DNA from: Bremia lactucae
Lineage: Eukaryota; Oomycota; Peronosporomycetes; Peronosporales; Peronosporaceae
Length of the DNA stretch: 58,220 bases
Direction: 5' to 3'
Assembly: GCF_004359215.1 (NCBI RefSeq)
Contig: NC_090612.1
Coordinates: forward strand, 6,022,091-6,080,310
Shown: piece after piece, positions 31,915 through 40,872 of the stretch
How positions within the stretch are numbered: position 1 is the stretch's first letter
How the letters are laid out: each line of letters starts with the position of its first letter
Program-made: the position numbers and the translations under genes
The notes under the pieces: model-generated
What the model saw: the letters and a program-made list of their open reading frames with translations, nothing else
Databases searched by the model: none
What the model was told of the DNA's origin: nothing

Positions 31915-32151
31915 TAGGGAATGCATAGTCCCACCTCAACTAAACTAAGAAATATATACTACCGTAACGTGGAGTCCTGTTGCATGAATATTATTTCTAT
32001 AAAAATAATAATAAATATAATTTTCTATAAGAGAAAACATTAAGGAGTGTAAAATTATTGTCAGTTAATAATTTGCTTTACATTTCAATATTACAGAACT
32101 GACCTAAATTTGAGGTCAGCCTTATCAAAAGTGAGCTATCAAGTTTCTTTA

Positions 32152-33471
32152 ATGGCACAAAGCATGAGCTCTTCCTCGGGTGCGGGCGTGTACTCGTTCC
32201 CCTTGCTTAAGCCTCGTGAAATCTTTGCATGTCTTCGCGACATGCGCGTTCCGGTGTCTGAAGATGAAATTCGTGCGTGCGATGTAGGTGCTGTGCGCAA
32301 GGTACTCGAAGCGTTTATTGAAAGCATCATGGGCATAACGCGCGAAGATATGGCGCAGATAGCCTTCCCGGGATTGCCAACCCTCACTTATCCAGAACTT
32401 CACTCTGAGTCCGTCCCTGAACTTACGTTTTATCGCACAGCCCAGCGACTGCTTGGGGCCAGTGGTGTGGACGATTTCGGACTGCGCGACGTGTTGAATC
32501 CAACGCCCAAGCGCGTAAGACGTCAGCTTAGCGCCCTCATCAATTTTGGCAAGTTTCGTGATGAGCGACTCGTCACCTTTAGTAAAATCACGAGCCAAAC
32601 CGATGAGCTACTGGCTCAAAAGAAGGCACTACAGGAGGAAAATACGGTGCTGAAGCGAGAGCTAGATCAGTTGCTTGAGGAGCAGAAAGCTGAGGAACCT
32701 GCGCGACTACAGCTCCAAGATGAGGTCAGTAGTTTAGAGAAAGAGATCAATGTGCTAAATAAGCAGCAAGCTGTGATGCGGGTTGAGACAGATGAGCTAA
32801 AAGGCAAGCGTGCAAAGATGGAAGACGACGTGTCGTCTGTTCGCTTTAACAAGGTCGAGGCTGAAGAAACAATTGAGAAGCTTAAAGTATTGATCGTTAC
32901 GTCCCCTGATCGAGTGAGAAGAGAGTTGAAGGCAATCGGCGCGACGCTTGAAAAGGCAAAGGACGATCTGCATGAGCTGGAGGAGAAGCACGCAGCGGTG
33001 ATTGAATTTATTGAAATTTATGAGCGAGCTGAAAAAGAACTTGCTAGGACGTTCACGCTGCTGCACGAGATTGAAAAGGAGATGCAGACTTGTAAAGAGG
33101 TAAAGCATCAGGTCAAGAGCACATCGAAGCGCATTCACGAGCTTCAATTTCGCACGGCTGAGACGATAACGCGTCGACAGCGCTTGGAGAAACTTTTGGA
33201 ACTCAAGACCCGAGAGCTTTCGCGGCACATTGAAGAAGCACGCGCAAAGGATGTTATTGCTTCGAAAGTGCTGGAAAGTGCTCGCAACGAGCTAGCCAAA
33301 TTGCAACTAGTGCATAATGAGGTTCGTCAGCGCATTACACTGAATACCGAAGCGAGTCGCAAGATTGAACTTCAGATAATGGAGGAGGAATCCCAGTATC
33401 AAAAGGAGCTAAAGGATTTAGAGCAGGTACGTCTCGTCATTAAACGCTGTAAACTTCTTTGGTCTGACTAG
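32152..33471 (+). CDS. NUF2: Kinetochore protein Nuf2 (NDC80 complex)
   Basis: 439 residues from the first ATG (32152), single exon; a second ATG at 32164 is possible. Residues ~14-135 form the Nuf2 N-terminal calponin-homology-type domain. Key features are YSFPLLKPREIFACLRDMRV, TYPELHSESVPELTFYR and the family hallmark block NPTPKRVRRQLSALINFGKF followed by RDERL. The rest (~145-430) is a long Glu/Lys-rich coiled coil, as in Nuf2, which pairs with Ndc80 to attach kinetochores to microtubules. Length and architecture fit the family (~440-460 residues). The gene is intact although a retroelement LTR ends just 240 bp upstream and transposon debris lies 300 bp downstream. Confidence 0.9.
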   Translation: MAQSMSSSSGAGVYSFPLLKPREIFACLRDMRVPVSEDEIRACDVGAVRKVLEAFIESIMGITREDMAQIAFPGLPTLTYPELHSESVPELTFYRTAQRLLGASGVDDFGLRDVLNPTPKRVRRQLSALINFGKFRDERLVTFSKITSQTDELLAQKKALQEENTVLKRELDQLLEEQKAEEPARLQLQDEVSSLEKEINVLNKQQAVMRVETDELKGKRAKMEDDVSSVRFNKVEAEETIEKLKVLIVTSPDRVRRELKAIGATLEKAKDDLHELEEKHAAVIEFIEIYERAEKELARTFTLLHEIEKEMQTCKEVKHQVKSTSKRIHELQFRTAETITRRQRLEKLLELKTRELSRHIEEARAKDVIASKVLESARNELAKLQLVHNEVRQRITLNTEASRKIELQIMEEESQYQKELKDLEQVRLVIKRCKLLWSD

Positions 33472-33764
33472 TTAGCTTATTTGGCTTGTTGTACATTCAG
33501 ATGTATACTCGTCTCCATCAAGCCGCGAAGTATTATAATGAACAGGTGATCAGTGCGATCCGAACAAGCTAAAGACTTCTTATACTCGTAGTAGCCGTAT
33601 ATTTGTGTGCCAACGCGTCAAATTACAGACGCTAAAATATGTTTTGCAATTTGTCATAATGTTTAAAAAAAGCATTAAAACAATAATTTTAACATTCACG
33701 GTACGTAATGCTTGGCATCTCTCGGACAATACTAAACAATTCGGCTTAAAAAACATGTCAGCTA
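33472..33764. other. NUF2 downstream region
   Basis: AT-rich, no gene seen; terminator signals not identifiable by eye. Confidence 0.5.
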
Positions 33765-34037
33765 AACAAACTCCTGTTTGGTCCATATTATTTGTATCAG
33801 CGCTAACAAATGCCTGCTTTGCCGCTTCTATTAAATTTGGATGCAACGTAAAACTGGAATGCTGGTCGTTGAAGCAGTATGGGTCCGGCAAACGCTCGGT
33901 GGGCCGTCCATGCAGCAAAGCAGCTGAAAAGGTGGCGCCTCTATCACAAACGAAAGTCTACATCTCGAACTTCCCGTCCGGAAATTGAATCCGGGTCACC
34001 TGCGTAGCAAGCAGGTATTCTAATCACTATACTAACA
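33765..34037 (-). repeat. tRNA-derived SINE
   Basis: Read on the minus strand, it begins GTTAGTATAGTGATTAGAAT, an A box. It continues with CCTGC-TTGCTAC-GCAGG, a perfect 5-bp anticodon-type stem with a 7-nt loop, then GACCCGGATTCAATTTCCGG, a B box in a T-arm. This is a tRNA-like head closest to Gly/Asp-type tRNAs, followed by an unrelated body shared with 29270 and 52200-52826. That head-body structure defines a SINE; SINE families are known in Phytophthora. Confidence 0.7.
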
Positions 34038-34039
34038 AA

Positions 34040-34610
34040 AAGCTTTCACAACAGCAAAAGCTTTCCATTTTTACGGGGCTCACCGCTACCTACGACATAA
34101 TAAGTCTGGAGCACACGTCACAGCGTCAAACAACACTTGTCCTGCCCTCACGCTGTCTTGGACATCATAGAACAATCTCATTTTACTAAATCCAGTCGCC
34201 ACGACTCCTACACCTTCTGCAGCTTCATCGAGATCTATATCGATGACAGAAAGTTCCAAAACTGGTCGAAGGAGAAAGACAGCGCATTTGTCCTAACCAT
34301 CAGGCTTAACGAAACATTTCAGCTTTAAATCCGGTTTGGTCATTTGTTCTAACCATCAGGATTAACAAAATCATTTCAGCTAAAATTCTGTTTGGTCCAT
34401 TTAACAGTCTAACCTCCGATAAATGATCCTCCAAAAAACAATATCCTCCGCTAATCAATACCTTTTGATCTGCTTAGTCGTTCCTGTAGCCTTTACCGAT
34501 ATCATCTGGAAAAGGTCTATATCTCTTCCAAACCAACCATCTCGGATTGTCTGGCGCATTTTTTTGAGCGCGAATTTTGCGTTGTAGATCATGCAAGACC
34601 TTCAGTGTTG
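34040..34610. other. Repeat-derived spacer
   Basis: 34060-34310 shares blocks with 48600-48760 and (inverted) 52310-52440 (CACGACTCCTACACCTT, CAGCGTCAAACAACACTTGT), another dispersed repeat. 34340-34610 shows nothing recognisable. Confidence 0.45.
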
Positions 34611-34614
34611 CTCT

Positions 34615-35325
34615 TTAATTTTCGTTCTCGACGTTGAGCATTTGTCCGACAACGCTCACAGCATTCAGCTGCGCTGAAATTGGCAAATTGTTTTCGTCTG
34701 ACTCGTCGTGATCGTCGAATACCTCGAGATTTGTTTTGCCTATGTTGTTTAACAGCGATTCTACCAGTTCGGTGTCTGTCAGCTCAACGTGCGCTTCCTG
34801 CGCTTCCTCGATTAGATTGAGAAGGTTTGCGACGGACATGAAATTGCGAATACGAAAGGCGTCGATCGCATTTTAAAGTTCATTTTCGATTGCTTCTACA
34901 TCTGTGTTGAGGTCCGCTTCAGTACGCGCTTGAATTTGATTGTCGAAGAGTCCAGTGTGTATAAAGCAAATAGCGATGACCGATTCTAGCAGCTCTTCTC
35001 ACGCAGCTTTGCTCCAGCGCATTGCCGTAAGCTGATCAGCTTTGCAAATATTGATTGCGCCTTGTACGTCCCGATTGAGCGCGTCCTGCAGCTGATAGCG
35101 GTGATAGCGATGTTTAAAAGCTGCGACTATTCCAGCATCCATAGGCTGAATCTTTAAAGCTGCTTTTAGCGGGAGCGGGATCAGGTCAATAATAGAGATT
35201 TTAATTCTGCAAGGATGTGCGAAGGCGCATAATCGTACAGAAGTGCAACTTGTCAATTCTTTGCTTTTATTTGTTCACAAATCGCTTTAGCCACTGTTGA
35301 AAGAGTTTGCTTGTCATCCAAGCTT
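34615..35325 (-). pseudogene. pogo/Tigger-type (DDE_1) transposase C-terminal remnant
   Basis: The minus strand reads ALLYDYAPSHI near 35245, IQPMDAGIVAAFKHRYHRYQ (35160-35090), DQLTAMRWSKAA, then HTGLFDNQIQ and an acidic C-terminus (DDHDESDENN) ending at 34615. IQPMD-AGI-AAFK-YR after a DNAPSH-like block is typical of Tc1/mariner-superfamily pogo/Tigger transposases, whose DDE domain resembles CENP-B/jerky proteins. At least two frameshifts; the N-terminal DNA-binding domains are missing, cut by the gypsy element starting at ~35326. Confidence 0.7.
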
Positions 35326-35835
35326 ATTTCTTCCAACCCTTGAACCTAAACCGTTCTTGAGAGATCTGCTTAGTGGTAGAATCAAACAGATCTGCGTACT
35401 CGTCACAGAGGACGAATATGTGACCGATATTCGGTCAGCAGTAATTGTTGCAGAGAGACCGAATGGGCTCTCAGCAGCTCATCGATGGACGAAAGTGTCC
35501 TCGATGCGAAAACTCAGATTGAGAGATCTACTGATCAATCCTGAGAGTCACTTGAGCAAATCCTATATACAAGAATTTGATTGAATTCAGGGTTGTATTC
35601 CCTGAAACAATTCTATGCGAGTTGCCTTAGGATAAAGGCACTCGACATGAGATCGAGCTCAAACCGAGATCGAAGTTACTGTGTCATGAAGCAGTGGCCA
35701 CTACCTCGTAAACAAGTACTTGCGATCGATAAAGAATTTATCGATCGATTTAAAGCGAACCATGTAAGGGAGTCAGCCTCCCCACATAGCTCTTCAACCT
35801 TCTGTGTGTGAAAGGCCACAAAAGGGTGGCGGATA

Positions 35836-36420
35836 TTGCACGCATTCAATAAACTGAATGCTGCAACGGTACCGGCTCAAACGCCGATACCTAGAAAAGA
35901 CGTAATCATTGATGGTATGTCTAAGAGTACCATCTTTTCGTCTATGGATCTGATGAAGGGATTTTATCCGATACATATGCGTGAACGGGACATCCCGTAC
36001 ACAGCAGTGAGCACACCCAGTGGGGTGCTCTGGGAATGGCTAGTGATGCCTCAGGGGCATAGTAGCGCCCCTGCAACAGTAAACAGATGCGTAACGGATC
36101 TGTTGAGACCAGTGCAAGAATTCGCACCGTTATCTCGGCGATGTATTCGTCCACTGCCGGGCTATGGATTGAAAGACGGCCGTGGAAGTTCTTAAACTCA
36201 CGTTCGTCAGGTTTTTACACTTATGCGAAAGCATAAGTTGTACGCAAATCTCAAGAAGTGTATATTCGCTGCAAGCGAAACACCACTTCTTGGCTGCATC
36301 GTCGTTAAGCACGGCGTGCGCCCTGATCCCGAAAAGATCAAGGAAATGACCGACTGGCCAGTTCCAGTCGATGTCAAGGGATTTAAAAATTTCCTTGGGT
36401 TAGCGACTTTCTTGCACAAG
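35836..36420 (+). pseudogene. Reverse transcriptase remnant
   Basis: Plus strand: FNKLNAATVPAQTPIPRKD, STIFSSMDLMKGFYPIHMRE, IPYTAVSTPSGVLWEWLVMP. A one-base deletion near 36127 shifts the frame just before the active site, which would read YLGDVF (family YFDDVF). The thumb follows in a second frame (LMRKHKLYANLKKCIFAASE). Confidence 0.75.
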
Positions 36421-36434
36421 TACTCACGCAATGA

Positions 36435-37090
36435 TGCCGAGATGACAGTTCATCTCTCTCGTCTCTTGATAAAAGACGAGAAATGACTATGGAACGCTGA
36501 TTGTCAGCGTTCGTTTGAAGGAATCAAGCAAAGCTTGATGCAATCGCCCATCTTGGCGATTGCAGATCAAGACAGACCATTCCATGTGGTCTGTGACGCC
36601 AGCGATATCGCAATCGGCTATGCGTTAATGCGATACGATACGGACGGCGCGCAGCGCGTCGTCTGGTACCATTCGCGTCAGCTGCAGCCAGCTGAACGCA
36701 ATTACCCGGTGCATGACAAGGAACTCCTTGCCATGAAATATGCACTGGCTAAGGTTAGGGTCTATCTCCATGAAGATAGACCGTTCATCGTATATACGGA
36801 CCATGCGTCTTTACGCACGGCCGTAAATAGCCCACACCACTCGCAAATAATGGTGAAGTGGCTATCCTTCTTTGCGGAGTATAACTACTCCGTCGAATAT
36901 AAACCTGGACGACTTAATCTCGTCGCTGATGCGTTATTACGCCGACCCGATTTCGAGTCAGCAGTGCACTCCAACAGTGAATATAATCCTACTGTTGCAA
37001 CACTCACTACGAGTGTTCCGTCGTCAACCTTAGTTAATGACATAAAAAAGCCTACAAAGAGGATAAGGAGCTTCTATGTTTGATGGATCA
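36435..37090 (+). pseudogene. RNase H remnant in the duplicated patch (copy 1)
   Basis: Frame 36535-37083: FHVVCDASDIAIGYALMRYD, VVWYHSRQLQPAERNYPVHD, KELLAMKYALAKVR, YTDHASLRTAV, ending in ADALLRRPDFES. All four catalytic-type acidic positions appear kept. Upstream, KDEK is followed by TGA where Trp is expected, a stop shared with the copy at 45226. Confidence 0.8.
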
Positions 37091-37178
37091 TCTGATGAAT
37101 ACATCCGATAAATCTTATAAAGATTTACCGGCTTAATGTCAATCGTCATCCGATCGATACAAAACACGTAACGGCTTA

Positions 37179-37935
37179 TTGTATTACACAGCCGTTGCCG
37201 GCGACACTCCACGTATCGTCGTCCCAACTCACAATGATTTGCGCTTGCGCGTCATGTATGAGTGTCACGATGCACCAACAAGTGGGCATCGTGGACGTGA
37301 GAAACCTTATCTCACAGTAAGTCGCGACTTTTACTGGCCACGCCACTATGAGCTCGTCCGCAAGTACATACCTGCTTGCGAAGTTTGTCATCGAATGAAG
37401 CCTTGTGCTTCACCCCGTGCTCCGTTCTGCCTGTTCCGATAGAGTGTTGGCAGTCCGTATCTATGGACTTCGTCATCGAATTCCCCGAAGACACCCACAA
37501 AAATAATAATATTCTTGTTTTTGTTGACCGTTTTAGCAAGATGGTACATCTTGGTGCCGTCCTAAAGTCGATCACATCCAAAGGCTGTGCTTGTGTCTTT
37601 GTTGACACGCTATTTCGACTCCATGGATTACCTTCCGAACTGGTCTTAAATAGAGTCTCTAGATCAACGGCGGAGGTTTTTCAAATTTTGTTTAAATCAC
37701 TAAAAGGCAGTTCAAAATGTCAACTTTTAACAATCCTGAAACAGATCGTCCGACGGAGCGGGCAAACCGTAGTCTCGAAGAGATACTTCGCGGAAACGTC
37801 CATTCTTCTTAGATTTGAGGCGAGTTCTTGCCGATGGTAGAATTTGCCATAAACAATACAGTGCATCCTTCTACAAAGCATACACCGTTTTTTGTGAACG
37901 GTTTAAGCCATCCTCTCATACACACCTTGTATAGG
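37179..37935 (+). pseudogene. Integrase remnant
   Basis: The HHCC zinc domain (YECHDAPTSGHRGREKPYLT then CEVCHRMKP) is complete. The core starts SMDFVIEFPED (first Asp kept), but the second Asp region reads LVLNRVSRSTAE, where VSDRDPRFTAE is normal, so activity is lost. The C-terminal part (EFAINNTVHPSTKHTPFFVN) is in another frame. Confidence 0.75.
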
Positions 37936-38349
37936 AGTATCTCTTATATTAGGGGAGGACTCGCACGAGCAAAGAACCTTCTAGCTCTTGCTCATCACGC
38001 ATTAGCCCTAAGGTCAATATGAAAGATACCAATGTTGATCTAATCAACGGTAATGTGGCCAAACTCAGCAATTCCAATAATGTTATTGCTGGCCTTGATA
38101 ACGATGCTAAAAGACTCAGGAACAAAACCAAAAACATTTTCTAGAACAATAATGCTCTCAGTAAAGAGGAGAATGACATCTCCGCCGTGCAATCTATCGC
38201 ACTGAAGACAAAAACAAAACCTGTCAGCAGGAGAATTTCTGCAAAGTAGAGAAACTGTGGTTCGTTTCGTACAAAATTTTCATCGCTCATGCGGTGGATC
38301 GACAGAAATGGCCCTCAGGCAGGAGCTTAAACGCTCATTCATTTAAAGT

Positions 38350-38800
38350 TCACGATCTAGTCCTACTGGATACGGAAACCTTCCAAAACATGTAGTGACG
38401 AATGTGGGCAGTAAATTACTGCTCAAGTATATCGGTCCGTGTGTCCTTTCATTCGCAAGTTGTTCGACCGCAACTTGCGCATCGTTCTGCAACTGTTCGA
38501 GGGAAATACCGTCAACCGTCGTCGCGTTTCAGCGACGACAGAATTGTTCCATGTCCTCCCGTAAATAATGGACGACACGATCTAAGTCACGTGTTTGGCG
38601 AACGAGACGACCCGATTTTTACTTCCTCTCCACATTCATTGACGGATTCGAGTGGTGAAAAGCGTTTCCTTGTTGAACGCCTCCTAAACCACCGCTAGGT
38701 GAAAAGGGTTCGAGCGAATTACTTCGTTCGTTGGCAGGGGTATCCACCTCGCATGGTCGTTGAGAACCTTGTTTCCAATTGAAGATGGACGTTCCGAGTC
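38350..38800 (+). pseudogene. Integrase tail and chromodomain, divergent copy
   Basis: Plus strand: KRFLVERLLNHR then a stop, YFVRWQGYPP, VENLVSN. The chromodomain core is recognisable with one stop (TAG at ~38697) and frameshifts. Confidence 0.6.
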
Positions 38801-39280
38801 TCGTCGCACAGTACGACAAGACTAATTTTCCTAGACAGAGGGTCCATCAGAAAACGAGCGCTTCCCGCGCTCGTAAGTTTTCAATCTTTTGCGCATCTCA
38901 CAAGAAATGATCGCCCTTCAATGTGGTTTTTCAAGGGACAATGCCTCCTTGAGGCATGACCTGCGCCTTTAAATCAGCATGGCATCACTCCCCCACGAGA
39001 GGCAAGGTATTCATGCCTCTTTAAACAATCGGTGCGGCTTCAAGCGTGCACCGCTTACGGTTTTTTTATCGAACCGGTCACGGAGAATAAACCGGGTTTT
39101 CATGCCAGACCTCGCGGCCGGTGCTACGATCACTCTGTACGAATGCTTCCCAAGCTTGGAACGAAGGAGTGACATCCTTTGCCCGCTTACATGTGTACCG
39201 TCGATGCTGGAAACGGTATCAATGAAGAATTCCGTTTTGTCGTCACTAGACTTGTGAAGTCTGGATGAGTCAAAAATGAA
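38620..39280 (-). pseudogene. Antisense gene (aORF), divergent copy 4
   Basis: Opposite the chromodomain the minus strand reads VQQGNAFHHSNPSMNVERK (copy 1: VPQGNVDHRGSPPKVVVEEG). Further on (39100-38950) it reads RDRFDKKTVSGARLKPHRLF then KEA-IPCLSWG (copy 1: VKFEKRTPTGAKYKLHRLSR, EAGLPCLTWG), with TEFFIDTVSS at ~39240. Nucleotide similarity is weak but protein similarity is clear. Stops and frameshifts make it dead. Confidence 0.55.
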
Positions 39281-40044
39281 AGTTGATATCGATCAATGGT
39301 CCTACCAGACCAACGAGTTAAGTTGCTCTTAAAGAGGACCAACCGCGGCATAGTTGTAAAGCATGAAGTTGGTGTAGAAGACGCGCTGCTCGAGCAATTA
39401 TTGGCACATGCTGAGAAGATCATTTTTTTCAATCACGGCATCTTGAATTGACTAAGGATTCACACCAATTGCATTGTGTTTACGCCAGACTGGTCTAATG
39501 AAGCTTTTTTGTGAATCAAGTGCATCAGGTCCTTAATACAATTGTTCAAAGTCAACCGAACAGTTCTAGGTAAACGCCTGCGTTCCTCTTTTTCTTGAAG
39601 GCTTTTTTTAACCTTATCCGGTCATTTGTAACTAGGCACCTTTGCTAGTAATAATAACAGTACTAGTCAACCTACTGATTACAGTGAAGGTGCGGTTCCT
39701 CGAAACTTCACGTACAAAAAGGTACAGAGAAAGGTTTCTTATAAAGCTAAGGTAAATTAGCTTAAGGTCTAGTTTAAGGCGTAAGAATAGAGAAAAAGTA
39801 AAACTGTATTAATGTATGTGGTTTTGTTCGCAAGCTTCTTCTGAATTTATTATATATGTAACTTACTATGTATGGCGCCTCCTATGCATGCAAAGCATAC
39901 CTCAACAGGTTATAAGTTCGATTAAAGGGCGAGTAGCACAGCGATCGATGCAGGCTTTGATTCCTTAGCTTCTGCTGATCTCAAGGAATTCAGCGGCTGT
40001 GAAATATTTCAAGGACAAGGACGGCCTCGACTTGAAAAATATAT
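39281..40044. other. Unassigned spacer
   Basis: A weak frame continues the antisense remnant to ~39430. Beyond that I see no gene. The stretch at 39870-39920 has a tRNA-like stem but no good A box. Confidence 0.4.
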
Positions 40045-40270
40045 ACGGGACATCCCGTACACAGCAGTGAGCACTCCCAGTGGGATGCTCTAGGAATGGC
40101 TAGTAATACCACAGGGGCTTAGTAAGGGCCCCCCCCAACATTCAACATATGCGTACTGAATCTGTTAAGACCCGTGCATGAATTCGCACAAAGTTATTTC
40201 GACGATGTTTTCGTTCATAGCTGGGCTATGGACGGAAATACGGACGTGAGAGTCATAAAATTGCGCACCC
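40045..40270 (+). pseudogene. Reverse transcriptase active-site fragment
   Basis: Plus strand: RDIPYTAVSTPSGML, a stop, EWLVIPQGLS, then SYFDDVFVHSWAMDGN. The YFDD polymerase motif is intact here, unlike in the longer copies, but the fragment is only ~225 bp with a run of nine C at ~40128. Confidence 0.75.
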
Positions 40271-40344
40271 CACAATCGTGTCTTGTAATGATTGGCGCGT
40301 TTGATTAAAACTTGAATCAACACCAATCAATAGAATTAATGTCT

Positions 40345-40480
40345 TATTGCCTCGATATTACCAAATTTTTTAATTTAGGAACTAATCAAAAAAGATATTT
40401 ATTAGTACTTTTTATCGTATTTCTGTTCATGGAACATAATATTACTTATTCCTCTTTTAGAAAATAATACTTATTTAACG
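40345..40480. repeat. AT-rich direct repeat downstream of the CRN gene
   Basis: Shares ordered blocks with 43372-43522 in the same orientation (CAATATT/CGATATTACCAAATTT, TTTTTATCGTATTTCT, TTCCTCTTTTAGAAAATAAT). It is followed by ACAACTCGTTACA, an LTR-like end. Confidence 0.5.
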
Positions 40481-40872
40481 ATACAACTCGTTACATCGTT
40501 GCTTCGCCTTATATTGAGCAGCAAGCTCCTGTCGAAGATTACACGCTTCGGAGTTTGCGTCAAATAAATTATCTAAATGTCTATTGAATTATTATTATTA
40601 TCAATTAATTTAAATTTCATTTATTTTTCAATAATAATTGATGATATAATGGGACAAGTTTTTTTTTATTATTCCAACCTAGGCGCATTAATTGTTCATA
40701 ACGGTGTCTTCGTAGTATTTTAGAGAAAGAATGTATTATATCGTAAAAACCAGCTTAACGAAAGAGGTAAAAAAAACTTTCCCTACGATATAGTCGGCAT
40801 TTGTATGGAATGTACGTCAAAACAAGTAGTATTGATTATAACGCAAACAGCATGCAAATCGAATTCTGGAGA
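40481..40872. other. AT-rich spacer downstream of the CRN gene
   Basis: Very AT-rich with an imperfect inverted repeat at 40577-40645 (TTATTATTATCAATTAA / TTTTCAATAATAATTGAT). No gene seen. Confidence 0.45.

Larger units (their letters stand above)
35326..39280 (+). mobile_element. Chromovirus fragment (related to family A, partly divergent)
   Basis: Plus-strand order: protease-RT linker (35326-35810), RT (35836-36420), RNase H (36435-37090), integrase (37179-37935), a diverged linker, integrase tail (~38350-38440), chromodomain (~38640-38790). A divergent antisense gene (38620-39280) lies opposite. No LTRs seen. A 904-bp stretch (36435-37338) is identical to 45226-46129, while the flanks differ. 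Confidence 0.8.

Noticed and set aside
33605..33988. 127-codon plus-strand ORF after NUF2
   Set aside because: Most of it is the SINE body read through; not a gene.
39870..39925. tRNA gene with GCA anticodon (TATGC-ATGCAAA-GCATA stem)
   Set aside because: No credible A box or acceptor stem and a weak B box; probably a chance hairpin.
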